Origin: Rubrivivax sp.
Lineage (GTDB): Bacteria; Pseudomonadota; Gammaproteobacteria; Burkholderiales; Burkholderiaceae_C
DNA: 53,368 nucleotides
NCBI GenBank assembly: GCA_030680415.1
Contig: JAUXVE010000061.1
Coordinates: 1 to 53,368, forward strand
Reading direction: 5' to 3'
The notes under the pieces are model-generated. The model had not been told where the DNA came from. It made no database searches and saw nothing but the letters and a program-made list of their open reading frames with translations. A program made the translations under genes and the position numbers. Shown here piece after piece: positions 26,387 to 33,883 of the stretch; positions within the stretch are counted from its first letter, which is position 1; each line of letters begins with the position of its first letter.

Positions 26387-27229
26387 CTACTTCGCCGCGT
26401 TCGGGAAGAACAGCTGCTCGCCGCCGATCTTGTAGCTGGCGATGGCGGCCTGCCCTGCACTGGACACCACCCAATCTGCAAACTGCTGCGCCATGCCCGC
26501 CTTCACGTGCGGGAACACGGCGGGATTGACGACCATCACGCCGTACTGGTTGAACAGGCTCTTGTCGCCTTCGACCAGGATCGCCAGCTTGCCCCTGTTC
26601 TTGAACGACAGCCAGGTGCCACGGTCGGTGAGCACGTGGCCGTTGAGCGCGGAGCCCATGTTCAGCGCCGGGCCCATGCCGCAGCCGCACTCCTTGTAGC
26701 CCGCCGGCTTGGCCTTGGCCATGTCGACGCCGGCGGCCTTCCACAGGCGCAGTTCGGCGGCGTGGGTGCCGCTCTTGTCGCCGCGCGAGATGATGACCTG
26801 CGTGCCACCGGCCAGCTTCTTCAGCGCCGCGGCGATGTCCTTGCCCTTGACACCCGCGGGGTCGGCCTTCGGGCCGACGAGCACGAAGTCGTTGTACATG
26901 ACGTCGCGGCGCTGGCTGGCAAAGCCCTCGGACACGAACTTCTGCTCGGCCACCAGGTCGTGCACGAACACGACGTCGGCATCACCGCGCCGGCCGGTGT
27001 CCAGCGCCTGGCCGGTGCCCACGGCCACCACGCGCACGTCGACGCCGGTGGCCTGCTTGAAGGCGGGCAGCAGCTGCTTGAACAGGCCCGATTGCTCGGT
27101 CGACGTCGTCGACGCCACGACGATGTAGCGGTCTTGTGCGGCCGCCAGCGCGGGCCAGGACAGCGTGGCCAGCAGCGCCAGGCCGGCGACGCCGCGACGC
27201 AGGATGGCGGCGGCAGTCAGGTGTGCCAC
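26387..27229 (-). CDS. tupA: TupA, tungstate-binding periplasmic protein
   Basis: A 280-residue substrate-binding protein with a signal peptide ending near 'ALAAAQ'. The oxyanion motif 'VVASTTSTEQSGLFKQLLP' right after the signal is typical of TupA-type tungstate or molybdate receptors. 'VFVHDLVAEQKFVSEGF' and 'IISRGDKSGTHAAELRLW' are also family segments. The GTG start at 27229 has GGAG seven bases upstream and overlaps the end of the ATPase gene by 13 bases. The permease and ATPase are encoded immediately upstream, giving the less usual order B-C-A. Confidence 0.88.
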   Translation of the reverse strand: MAHLTAAAILRRGVAGLALLATLSWPALAAAQDRYIVVASTTSTEQSGLFKQLLPAFKQATGVDVRVVAVGTGQALDTGRRGDADVVFVHDLVAEQKFVSEGFASQRRDVMYNDFVLVGPKADPAGVKGKDIAAALKKLAGGTQVIISRGDKSGTHAAELRLWKAAGVDMAKAKPAGYKECGCGMGPALNMGSALNGHVLTDRGTWLSFKNRGKLAILVEGDKSLFNQYGVMVVNPAVFPHVKAGMAQQFADWVVSSAGQAAIASYKIGGEQLFFPNAAK

Positions 27230-27963
27230 GGCAGTTCTCCTCTGAGGAATCGGCGGGCGGGATCCGGCAGGTCGTCGCCCGAAAAGAAGTCTTCTACGGC
27301 ACGGTCCACCACCAGGGTGCCGGCTTCCAGATAGGCGACACGGGTTCCCAGACGCTTGGCCTGGCCCAGGTTGTGGGTGCTCATCACCAAGGTAACGCCG
27401 TCGGCGGCGAAGTCCTGCACCAGCGCTTCGACCTCGCGTTTGGCGCCGGGGTCCAGGCTCGCGGTGGGTTCGTCCAGGAACAGCATGTCCGGCTGCAGCG
27501 CCCAGGCGCGTGCCAGCGCCAGACGTTGCTGCTGGCCGCCGGAGAGTTCGCGCGCACGGCGGGCGGCCAGGCTGGCCAGGCCCACGCGCTGCAGCGCCAG
27601 CTGGCAGCGCGGGCCTCGCTCGGCCGCAGGCACACCGTGCAGCCACAGCCCCAGCAGCACGTTCCAGCGCACCGACAGGCTCATCAGGAAGGGCTTCTGA
27701 AACACCATGGCGCCGCGCGGTGCGCGGCCCTCGGGTACCAGGGCATGTGTCAGCACGCTGCCGGCAACGACGGGCTCGAGCAGGCCGTGCAGCAGGCGTA
27801 TCAAGGTCGTCTTGCCAGAGCCGTTGGCACCCACCAGCATGAGGCGCTCGCCACGCTGCAGGCCCATCGTCACGCCGCTCAGCGCAGTGGTGGCGCCGAA
27901 GCGCACCTGGGCGTCGTGCAAGCTGATCAGTGTCTGGCGGGCGGGCGCCTTCACCTTGTCCAC
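27217..27963 (-). CDS. tupC: TupC, tungstate ABC transporter ATPase
   Basis: A 248-residue ABC ATPase. Walker A 'GANGSGKTTLIRLL', signature 'LSGGQQQRLALARAWAL', Walker B 'MLFLDEPTASLD' and the switch histidine in 'VMSTHNLGQAK' are all intact. A GTG at 27963 is the start, two bases after the permease stop, and the end overlaps tupA by 13 bases. It powers oxyanion uptake with TupB and TupA. Confidence 0.9.
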   Translation of the reverse strand: MDKVKAPARQTLISLHDAQVRFGATTALSGVTMGLQRGERLMLVGANGSGKTTLIRLLHGLLEPVVAGSVLTHALVPEGRAPRGAMVFQKPFLMSLSVRWNVLLGLWLHGVPAAERGPRCQLALQRVGLASLAARRARELSGGQQQRLALARAWALQPDMLFLDEPTASLDPGAKREVEALVQDFAADGVTLVMSTHNLGQAKRLGTRVAYLEAGTLVVDRAVEDFFSGDDLPDPARRFLRGELPWHT

Positions 27964-27964
27964 G

Positions 27965-28678
27965 TCAGGCCAGCGCTTCGCGCGGTGCGCCGCTGCGCCA
28001 TTGCAGCAGGCCGATCAGGGTGTTGAGCACGGCGACGACGCCGAGCAGCACGACGCCCAGTGCCAGCGCCAGCGGCAGGTCGCCCTTGCTGGTCTCCAGC
28101 GCGATGGTGGTGGTCATCACGCGCGTGACGCCATCGATGTTGCCGCCCACGATCATCACCGCGCCGACCTCCGCAATGGCGCGGCCGAACGCCGTAAGGA
28201 GGACCGTCAGCACACCGAAGCGCTCGTGCAGCAGCAGCAACAATGCGGTGGTGAAAGGCCCGGCGCCGAGCGAGCGCAGCTGGTCGCCGCCTTCGGCCAG
28301 CGCCAGCAGCACCAGCCGCCGCGCCAGTGCAGCCACCAGCGGCACCACCAGGATGCTTTGCGCGATGACCATCGCGCTGGGCGTGAACAGGATGCCCAGC
28401 GGGCCCAGTGGCCCGGCGCGCGACAGCAGCAGGTACACCACCAGCCCCACCACCACCGAAGGCAGCGCGAGCAGGGTATTGAGCACGCCCACCACGAGGG
28501 CGTGGCCCGGGAAGCGCGCGATCGCCAGCCAGGCGCCGGCGGCCAGGCCGAGAGCGGCGCCGATGACGCAGGCCGTGCCGCTGACCCGCAGCGACAAGGC
28601 CACCACCGACCACAGCTGCGTGTCGGCACCCAGCAGCAGGTCGGCCGCGCTGTTCAGTGTTTGAGCAAGGTCGTCCAT
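27965..28678 (-). CDS. tupB: TupB, tungstate ABC transporter permease
   Basis: A 237-residue inner-membrane permease with about five or six helices. The EAA-type loop contacting the ATPase reads 'LAEGGDQLRSLGAGPFTTAL'. The 'AFGRAIAEVGAVMIVGGNID' and 'MTTTIALETSKGDLPLALAL' segments are characteristic of TupB/WtpB-like tungstate and molybdate permeases. It is the first gene of the tupBCA operon. A candidate operator and two hairpins lie in the 125 bases upstream. Confidence 0.9.
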   Translation of the reverse strand: MDDLAQTLNSAADLLLGADTQLWSVVALSLRVSGTACVIGAALGLAAGAWLAIARFPGHALVVGVLNTLLALPSVVVGLVVYLLLSRAGPLGPLGILFTPSAMVIAQSILVVPLVAALARRLVLLALAEGGDQLRSLGAGPFTTALLLLLHERFGVLTVLLTAFGRAIAEVGAVMIVGGNIDGVTRVMTTTIALETSKGDLPLALALGVVLLGVVAVLNTLIGLLQWRSGAPREALA

Positions 28679-28711
28679 CGGGGGCGGATTGTGGCAACCG
28701 GCCCGGGGTCT

Positions 28712-28737
28712 GGCGATATGTTCCGGGTTGCATAGGC
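28712..28737 (-). promoter_or_regulatory. Candidate oxyanion-regulator operator upstream of tupB
   Basis: TATG at 28717-28720 and CATA at 28731-28734 form an imperfect inverted repeat around a 10-base centre, about 40 bases before the tupB start. This resembles the spacing of ModE/TunR-type operators but departs from their consensus. Weak evidence. Confidence 0.3.
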
Positions 28738-28776
28738 CGACGGAGCATCCGTCGGCAACCGACCGGACGGCCGGTC
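28736..28776 (-). terminator. Tandem hairpins between the spmAB-like gene and tupB
   Basis: A perfect 9-base-pair stem (GCCGACGGA with TCCGTCGGC, loop GCA) at 28736-28756 and a second stem (GACCGG with CCGGTC) at 28761-28776 follow the stop at 28804 on the minus strand. There is no T-tract. They probably separate the two transcription units. Confidence 0.55.
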
Positions 28777-28803
28777 TGCGGATTCAGTGCCGGGCCTTGC
28801 GCG

Positions 28804-30051
28804 TCAGTGGTAGAACGCGTAGCCGACGAGGATCGCCCCCACCAGACCGACGAAATCGGCGAACAGCCCGCAGCTCAGCGCGTAGCGGGTCTTGCGGATG
28901 TTGACGCTGCCGAAGTACACCGCCAGCACGTAGAAGGTGGTCTCGGTCGAGCCCTGGATGATGGCCGCCAGCTTGCCCTGGAACGAGTCGACGCCGTAGG
29001 CCTTCATCACGTCGACCATGAGCCCGCGGGCGCCGCTGCCCGACAGCGTCTTCATCAGCCCCACCGGCAGCGCCGGCACGAAGTCGGCGTTCAGCCCCAG
29101 CGCCACCACCACGGCGCCGATGGCGCCCACCACATAGTCCATGCAGCCGGTGCTGCGGAAGACCGAGATCGCGACCAGGATCGCGATCAGGTAGGGCACG
29201 ATCTGGATCGCGACGCCGAAGCCTTCCTTGGCGCCGTCGACGAAGGCCTCGTAGACGTTGATGCGGCGCAGCGCCCCGACGGCCACGAACAGCACGATGA
29301 CGCCGAAGATCACGCCGCTGCCCAGCAGGCCGATGGCCTGCGCCAGCTCCGCCGGCGGCAGGCCGCGCAGGCCCAGGTACAGCAGCGCCATCAGCCCCGC
29401 GAAGCCGGCGAAGAACAGCACGATCGGCCATTGCAGCAGCCGGATGCGCTGCACCCAGGCCACCGCCACCAGCCCGGCGGTGAACGAGATGAAGGTGCCG
29501 ATCAGCGTGGGCAGGAAGATGTCGGCACCGTTGAAGCCCGTCAGCCCCTGCTCCGCGGCGATCGCCTGGCGGATGGCGATCACCGAGGTCGGGATCAGCG
29601 TGATGCCGGCGGTGTTGAGCACCAGGAACATGATCATCGGGTTGCTGGCCACGTCCTTGACGGGATTGACCTCCTGCAGCTCGCGCATGGCCTTCAGGCC
29701 CAGCGGCGTGGCGGCGTTGTCCAGCCCCAGCATGTTGGCGCTGAAGTTCATCACGATGCTGCCGCCGGCCGGGTGGCCGCGCGGAATGTCGGGGAACAGG
29801 CGCCGAAACAGCGGATCCAGGCCGCGCGCGAACAGCTTGATCATCCCGGCCTGTTCACCGATCTTCATGATGCCGAGCCACAGGCTCATCACGCCCACCA
29901 GGCCCAGCGAGATGTCGAAACCGGTCTTGGCGGTGTCGAACAGGCCGGTGAGCACCGTGGTGAAGATGGCCACGTCGCCCTGCGCCAGCCTGACCAGCGC
30001 GACGACAAAGCCGATCAGGATGAAGGCGACCCAGATGGCATTGAGGATCAT
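28804..30051 (-). CDS. Fused SpmA-SpmB (nucleoside recognition/Gate domain) membrane protein
   Basis: A 415-residue polytopic membrane protein that joins two proteins separate in Bacillus. The SpmA-like half runs to about residue 200 ('GIMKIGEQAGMIKLFARGLD', 'FSANMLGLDNAATPLGLKAM'). The SpmB-like half contains 'FRSTGCMDYVVGAIGAVVVA', 'LPVGLMKTLSGSGARGLM' and 'STETTFYVLAVYFGSVNI'. The family is named for spore maturation but is widespread in non-sporulating bacteria, where transport of a small molecule is suspected. The organism here is not expected to sporulate. The fusion is complete and shows no frameshift. Confidence 0.88.
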   Translation of the reverse strand: MILNAIWVAFILIGFVVALVRLAQGDVAIFTTVLTGLFDTAKTGFDISLGLVGVMSLWLGIMKIGEQAGMIKLFARGLDPLFRRLFPDIPRGHPAGGSIVMNFSANMLGLDNAATPLGLKAMRELQEVNPVKDVASNPMIMFLVLNTAGITLIPTSVIAIRQAIAAEQGLTGFNGADIFLPTLIGTFISFTAGLVAVAWVQRIRLLQWPIVLFFAGFAGLMALLYLGLRGLPPAELAQAIGLLGSGVIFGVIVLFVAVGALRRINVYEAFVDGAKEGFGVAIQIVPYLIAILVAISVFRSTGCMDYVVGAIGAVVVALGLNADFVPALPVGLMKTLSGSGARGLMVDVMKAYGVDSFQGKLAAIIQGSTETTFYVLAVYFGSVNIRKTRYALSCGLFADFVGLVGAILVGYAFYH

Positions 30052-30176
30052 GAGGCGGCACGGTGCGTGGACGAGCCGCGAGGATACGGGAGCGGCGGCG
30101 CCTGCTCGTGCCTTGTCAGGGGCCCCTGGATGTGCCGCCAGTATGTTGGGCGTCCGTCACGCCGGTTGCGACCGCA

Positions 30177-30602
30177 TCAGACCTGGGCCCAGGGATTCGT
30201 CAGTGCCAGCCCGCAACCCTGGAAGTCCATGACGTTGCGGGTGGCCACACCTAGACGATGGCTCAATGCAACCGCAGCGATCTGGGCATCGAACTGGGAT
30301 ATGGGCTTGCCCGCACTGCGGCGACTGGCCACGACGGCCGCATAGGGCGAGGCACAGTCGGCATCGAAGGGCAGAACGCGCGCGGCGAAGTCCTCGCGGA
30401 ACATGGCGTCGAGCGCTGCCTCCAGTTGCTGCCGGCGCGTGCCTGCCGGCAGCAGGCGTGCTCCGAGCAGCATCTCCGCCTGCGTCACCGCACTGACGAA
30501 CAGGGTCTGTGCCGGCTGGGCCGCGAACCAGGCCAAGACCGCTGGGGCGGGCTGGGCACGAAGAAGTTCGGACAGCACATTGGTGTCGATCAGCGTGCTC
30601 AT
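30177..30602 (-). CDS. vapC: PIN-domain toxin (VapC/FitB type)
   Basis: A 141-residue PIN-domain ribonuclease. The acidic active site is visible as Asp6 ('LIDTNVLSELL'), Glu43 ('TQAEMLLGARLL'), Asp105 ('SQFDAQIAAVAL') and Asp126 ('TRNVMDFQG'). These are conserved in FitB/VapC toxins that cleave structured RNA or tRNA. Its start overlaps the antitoxin end by four bases, the normal antitoxin-first arrangement. The module appears intact. Confidence 0.93.
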   Translation of the reverse strand: MSTLIDTNVLSELLRAQPAPAVLAWFAAQPAQTLFVSAVTQAEMLLGARLLPAGTRRQQLEAALDAMFREDFAARVLPFDADCASPYAAVVASRRSAGKPISQFDAQIAAVALSHRLGVATRNVMDFQGCGLALTNPWAQV

Positions 30603-30907
30603 GCTCGGGGCTTGGGCCGCGGGCGCTTCGCCGCAGTGGTGGCGCTCTCGCTCCCTGCGCCTGCGCTGAAACTGGGCGGTGTGCGAACGGACTCGCGCTC
30701 GGGGACCCTCAACGCCACGTCGCCAAGTCCGGCAAACCGCGCCCGGATGCGAGTCGCCAGGTCGATGGACGGCACGGGCGCTTCAGCAAGGGCGGCACGC
30801 AGGATCTGTCGCGCCTCCTCTTCCATCGACCGGTTGCGGCTCGCGGCACGCATGCGCAGGCTGCGCTTGAGTGCATCGTCGAGGTCACGGATGGTGAGTG
30901 TGGCCAT
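30599..30907 (-). CDS. fitA: Arc/FitA-type ribbon-helix-helix antitoxin
   Basis: A 102-residue antitoxin. The N-terminus ('MATLTIRDLDDALKRSLRMR', then 'ASRNRSMEEEARQILRAAL') is a FitA-like ribbon-helix-helix DNA-binding domain. The proline- and serine-rich C-terminus would wrap the PIN toxin. The start at 30907 was chosen because the conserved RHH begins there. It overlaps the toxin gene by four bases. A perfect 18-base palindrome 22 bases upstream is the probable autoregulatory operator. Confidence 0.9.
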   Translation of the reverse strand: MATLTIRDLDDALKRSLRMRAASRNRSMEEEARQILRAALAEAPVPSIDLATRIRARFAGLGDVALRVPERESVRTPPSFSAGAGSESATTAAKRPRPKPRA

Positions 30908-30928
30908 GTGGTGAATGCTCCAGGTGCG

Positions 30929-30946
30929 TGCATTGTATTCAATGCA
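30929..30946 (-). promoter_or_regulatory. Palindromic operator of the FitAB/VapBC module
   Basis: TGCATTG-TATT-CAATGCA (plus strand) is a perfect inverted repeat with 7-base arms. A further TGCA-type half site follows at 30952-30955. Its position just before the antitoxin start fits binding by the ribbon-helix-helix antitoxin. Confidence 0.7.
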
Positions 30947-31585
30947 GTCATTGCAGCTGGCACCTGGCCCGCGACCGTCAGTGCGTCTTGCAGCACGAGC
31001 CCGTCGCCGCTCCCGATGGCTTGTTCGCGGAGCGGGCTGGCCCGTGGTTGGGGGAGCACATCCGCCGTTGCATCGGCGTGGATCGGCGCAAAGAAGCCCG
31101 GACTTGCCGGGCGTGAAGCAGGAGCCAAGTCGTTGACTTGGTGGCGGAAAGGGAGTCTGACGAATCTCAAGCATTCACGCGGCATGCCGGCCTGCATTTA
31201 CGTCGAGCCCCTCATCGACGCCCTCAAATTGCGTGAGATTGCCTGATACGCGGCTCCGCGCCGGTCTTCGCCTGCCGGGGGCCGTGCTGGTGCCGAATGT
31301 CGGCCTCGGCGTCCCCGAAGCCGGTCAACCGCTGGGCAGATCCCGGCATACCCTGATCGACACGCGCACGAGCGCCGGAGCACGCGCAAACGCAAACAGC
31401 GAAAAAGCGGCCCGGAGGCCGCTTTGGTGTTTGGTGGAGCCAGGAGGCAAGAGTCAAGACCTGACCCTGCTCCCAGCAATGCGAGTCTCACATCCCGCAC
31501 GCGGCTCTCCACAAGATCGCGTCTAGTCAATTACAGGCAAAAAGGGCGCCCAAAGGCGCCCCCCTTTTTTGAGCCGAACCAGACG
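30947..31585. other. Geneless stretch with hairpins between the toxin-antitoxin module and pilA
   Basis: About 640 bases without a convincing gene on either strand. Open frames here are short, lack ribosome sites and show no family resemblance. It holds a hairpin at 31404-31425 (AAAGCGGCC with GGCCGCTTT) and the pilA terminator at 31539-31570. Between them lies GTCAAGACCTGACCC (about 31456-31470), a string I associate with non-coding DNA flanking REP-associated transposases. That association is from memory and weak. It may be the scar of a lost mobile element. Confidence 0.5.
31539..31570 (-). terminator. Bidirectional intrinsic terminator after pilA
   Basis: A GGGCGCC (31544-31550) / GGCGCCC (31555-31561) stem is flanked by AAAAA on the left and TTTTTT on the right. 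It can therefore end transcription from either strand. On the minus strand it lies 16 bases after the pilA stop. Confidence 0.9.
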
Positions 31586-32059
31586 TTAGCCGACTTTGCA
31601 CGAACCCGGCAAGAACTTGGCCGGCATCGTGCCTGGCCCGCAGATCCACGAATTGACCGTCGTTCCAACTGCGGGCGCCTCGCACGCCGCGAACGTCGCC
31701 GCCGCGGTGGAGCAGGGCTTGAGCTTGACAGTCTTCCCATCGATGGTGTCATCGCCGAAGCCTCTTGCGGTGACGGTGACCTGACCTACGGCGTCAGTGG
31801 CGATGATGTCAACGTACTTGGTTCCCGTGCCAGTGGCAACCTCACAGCCCCACGCACCGGCAGCAGGCAGCGCCGTCGCCGACTGAATGGTCTCGGTGAT
31901 GGCCGTGCGGCATGCCGAGGCTGCCAGCACAACTTCGGACATCTTGGCCTTCTTCGTGTAATCAGAATATGCCGGCAGCGCGACTGCGGCCAGGATGCCG
32001 ATGATCGCCACGACGATCATCAGTTCGATCAGTGTGAAACCTTGTTGAACTCGCTTCAT
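31586..32059 (-). CDS. pilA: PilA, type IV pilin major subunit
   Basis: A 157-residue type IVa pilin. The prepilin leader 'MKRVQQG' is cut before '[20 protein letters not shown]', with Glu5 of the mature protein present. The globular part has five cysteines, and the last two frame a D-region ('[17 protein letters not shown]'). The ATG at 32059 has AAGGAGAG upstream; the longer frame adds 12 residues that do not fit a prepilin leader. A sigma-54-type promoter lies 46 bases upstream, as expected for PilR-controlled pilin genes. No other pilus genes are in the window. Confidence 0.96.
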   Translation of the reverse strand: MKRVQQGFTLIELMIVVAIIGILAAVALPAYSDYTKKAKMSEVVLAASACRTAITETIQSATALPAAGAWGCEVATGTGTKYVDIIATDAVGQVTVTARGFGDDTIDGKTVKLKPCSTAAATFAACEAPAVGTTVNSWICGPGTMPAKFLPGSCKVG

Positions 32060-32104
32060 GGATAACTCTCCTTGGGGGGATGGGGACTCGGACACCCCCC
32101 TGAA

Positions 32105-32120
32105 TGCAGGGGTCGTGCCA
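32105..32120 (-). promoter_or_regulatory. Sigma-54 (RpoN) promoter of pilA
   Basis: On the minus strand TGGCAC-GACCC-CTGCA matches the -24/-12 consensus TGGCAC-N5-TTGCW with one mismatch. It keeps the invariant GG and GC. The predicted start of transcription is near 32094. A hairpin CCCCTG-AATG-CAGGGG overlaps the -12 part. Confidence 0.8.
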
Positions 32121-32237
32121 GGCCACTTGCGCCGCCATATGCCAAGAAATCACGGCGGAGGCGCAGTCCCATGCTGTGCCATGCCACTTTCGGCGCAGGC
32201 GTCAGGTGTGACACTCGCCAACTGCTACATTGCGCGC

Positions 32238-32696
32238 ATGGAACTCGTCAGCCTGTCTACCGCGACCATTCTTACGGGCTTGAGCAAGCGCACCCTCTGG
32301 CGCCGCATCAGCAGCGGTGAGCTGCCGCGAGGAGATACCGGCGGCAAGGCAATGATCGACCTCGCCTCCATTGCAGACTCCTTCATCGTCCCGGCTGAGG
32401 TCGAATTGGTACTGCAGGCTGACCGCGGCAGCCCGGAGGCCTGCAATGACTTGGCGCTCGTCTTCCTCGACGCCAGGAGAGACACCGAGGCCGTCTACTG
32501 GTTGCGCAGGGCAGCCGCAGCCGATCATCCAGATGCAATGCACTGGCTGGGTCGATGCTATTTGGAAGGGCGCGGGGTGCCGACGGACGTGGACCTCGGC
32601 ACCATGTGGTTGGCAAAGTCAGCGGCTCATGGCCATGCCATTTCGAAGGCGCAGATGGCTGCGATGCGCTCAAAGCTGGGAGTCCCGGCGCATTAG
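32238..32696 (+). CDS. HTH plus Sel1-repeat protein divergent from pilA
   Basis: A 152-residue protein. Residues 1-35 ('LSTATILTGLSKRTLWRRIS', then 'SGELPRGDTGG') look like an excisionase/MerR-type winged HTH. The remainder has Sel1/TPR-like repeats: 'DTEAVYWLRRAAAADHPDAM', then 'HWLGRCYLEGRGVPTDVDLG'. Sel1 repeats mediate protein contacts. The gene diverges from pilA across 178 bases and might influence pilus expression, but there is no direct evidence. The ATG at 32238 fits the start of the first domain. Confidence 0.75.
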   Translation: MELVSLSTATILTGLSKRTLWRRISSGELPRGDTGGKAMIDLASIADSFIVPAEVELVLQADRGSPEACNDLALVFLDARRDTEAVYWLRRAAAADHPDAMHWLGRCYLEGRGVPTDVDLGTMWLAKSAAHGHAISKAQMAAMRSKLGVPAH

Positions 32697-32721
32697 CCCA
32701 CCGACGCTCACACAAGCGTGA

Positions 32722-32781
32722 TCCATCTTCACTTTCGACGGCACGGACGCCGTGCTTGTGGACTATCAGGATTACCACTGA
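32722..32781 (+). pseudogene. HigB toxin remnant (last 19 codons)
   Basis: After a TGA at 32719-32721, one frame reads 'IFTFDGTDAVLVDYQDYH' and then TGA. This is the strongly conserved C-terminus of HigB toxins (usually about 92 residues). Nothing upstream in that frame continues the toxin. The preceding DNA belongs to the Sel1 gene, which ends at 32696. The fragment sits 16 bases before an intact higA, in the normal higB-higA order. Confidence 0.8.
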
Positions 32782-32797
32782 GACCGGAGAAGTAACG

Positions 32798-33148
32798 ATG
32801 GCACGCATGTTCAGTCCCCCGCACCCCGGCCTGACGCTGCGCGACGACGTGCTGCCCGCGCTGGGGCTGAATGTCACCCAGGCCGCGCAACAACTCGGCG
32901 TGTCGCGCGTGGCGCTGTCCCGGGTGCTGAACGGCCGCGCCACTATCTCCCCTGAAATGGCCCTACGCATCGAAGCATGGCTGGGCGTCAAGCGAGGCGG
33001 CGAAGCCCGCTTGTGGTTGGCTGAGCAAAGCGCCTATGACGTGTGGCAGGCGCAACAACGTTTCAAGGGCGCGCCCATGCGGGTGCAACCGGCGCCAGCA
33101 GCAGCTTCGCCGGGGCCGGCGACTGGTGGATCACCGAGCTGGACGTGA
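32798..33148 (+). CDS. higA: HigA-type antitoxin, orphaned
   Basis: A 116-residue XRE-family protein. The conserved HigA start 'PPHPGLTLRDDVLPALGLNV' is followed by the HTH 'TQAAQQLGVSRVALSRVLNG' and 'RATISPEMALRIEAWLG'. It normally neutralises HigB and represses the operon. Here the toxin gene is reduced to 19 codons. GGAGAAG before the ATG at 32798 is a good ribosome site. The last 20 residues are alanine/proline-rich and not conserved. Confidence 0.9.
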   Translation: MARMFSPPHPGLTLRDDVLPALGLNVTQAAQQLGVSRVALSRVLNGRATISPEMALRIEAWLGVKRGGEARLWLAEQSAYDVWQAQQRFKGAPMRVQPAPAAASPGPATGGSPSWT

Positions 33149-33287
33149 GCGACGGCGCCGGCACCGAGCAGCAGGATTCGAAACCAGGCACACCTCTGGC
33201 ACACCCCGTGTTCAACAATGCTTGACTTCCAGTCTCGAGCCACATAGAGTTCCTTCTGGGTTCAATGTCGGCAAACAGAGGCTCTTC

Positions 33288-33539
33288 ATGGAAGTAGTTC
33301 TCAGAAGGTACGGCAACAGCACCGTGGCCGTGCTGCCTCCTGCCGTGCTCAAAGACCTCGGCCTCGCGGCCGGCCAGGCCATGACGCTGGACACCAACGA
33401 TCTGGGCCAGATCGTGCTGGCCCGCAAGCGCAAGTACGTACTGGCCGATCTGATCGCGCAGTGCGATCGCAAGGCGCCCCCGCCGGCCGACCTCGCGCTG
33501 TGGGATGCGGCCAAGCCTGCCGGGCAAGAGGTTTGGTGA
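33288..33539 (+). CDS. mazE: MazE/AbrB-type antitoxin
   Basis: An 83-residue swapped-hairpin AbrB/MazE protein: 'RRYGNSTVAVLPPAVLKDLG' and 'LAAGQAMTLDTNDLGQIVLA', then 'RKYVLADLIAQCDRK', which contacts the toxin. It is closest to the ChpS/PemI-like branch. The stop shares one base with the toxin ATG (TGATG), so the two are co-translated. It should repress its own promoter in the 139-base gap upstream. Confidence 0.9.
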   Translation: MEVVLRRYGNSTVAVLPPAVLKDLGLAAGQAMTLDTNDLGQIVLARKRKYVLADLIAQCDRKAPPPADLALWDAAKPAGQEVW

Positions 33540-33883
33540 TGGCCATCTTCGATCGGGGCGATGTGGTCAGCGTGCCCCTCGATCCGGCCATCGGTCACGA
33601 ACAGAAGGGGACTCGGCCTGCTCTGGTGCTGACGACTAGAGAGTTCAACCGGCTCGGCGACGTGCTGGTCGCTCCGATCACCCAAGGCGGAGACTTCTCT
33701 CGCTATGCTGGCTTTGCGGTGAGCCTCACCGGCACCGGCTGTGTGACCCAGGGCGTGGCGCTCGTCAACAAGATCCGAATGCTGGATCTCTCGGCGCGCA
33801 AGGCACGAAAAATTGAGCGGGTACCGCAAGAGGTACTGGACGACGCCATGGGGCGCTTGATGGCCTTGTTGGCGACATCATGA
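33539..33883 (+). CDS. mazF: MazF/PemK-family mRNA interferase toxin
   Basis: A 114-residue toxin. The 'RGDVVSVPLDP' start, 'EQKGTRPALVLTTREFN' and 'VAPITQGGDFSRYAGFAVSL' are the MazF/PemK core, followed by 'VNKIRMLDLSARKARKIE'. Such toxins cleave mRNA at short sequences, on or off the ribosome. The ATG overlaps the antitoxin stop by one base. The gene appears complete, making this an intact module. Confidence 0.93.
   Translation: MAIFDRGDVVSVPLDPAIGHEQKGTRPALVLTTREFNRLGDVLVAPITQGGDFSRYAGFAVSLTGTGCVTQGVALVNKIRMLDLSARKARKIERVPQEVLDDAMGRLMALLATS

Noticed and set aside
31233..31526. A 97-residue plus-strand frame in the geneless stretch
   Set aside because: No ribosome site, no domain pattern, and it runs through a hairpin at 31404-31425.
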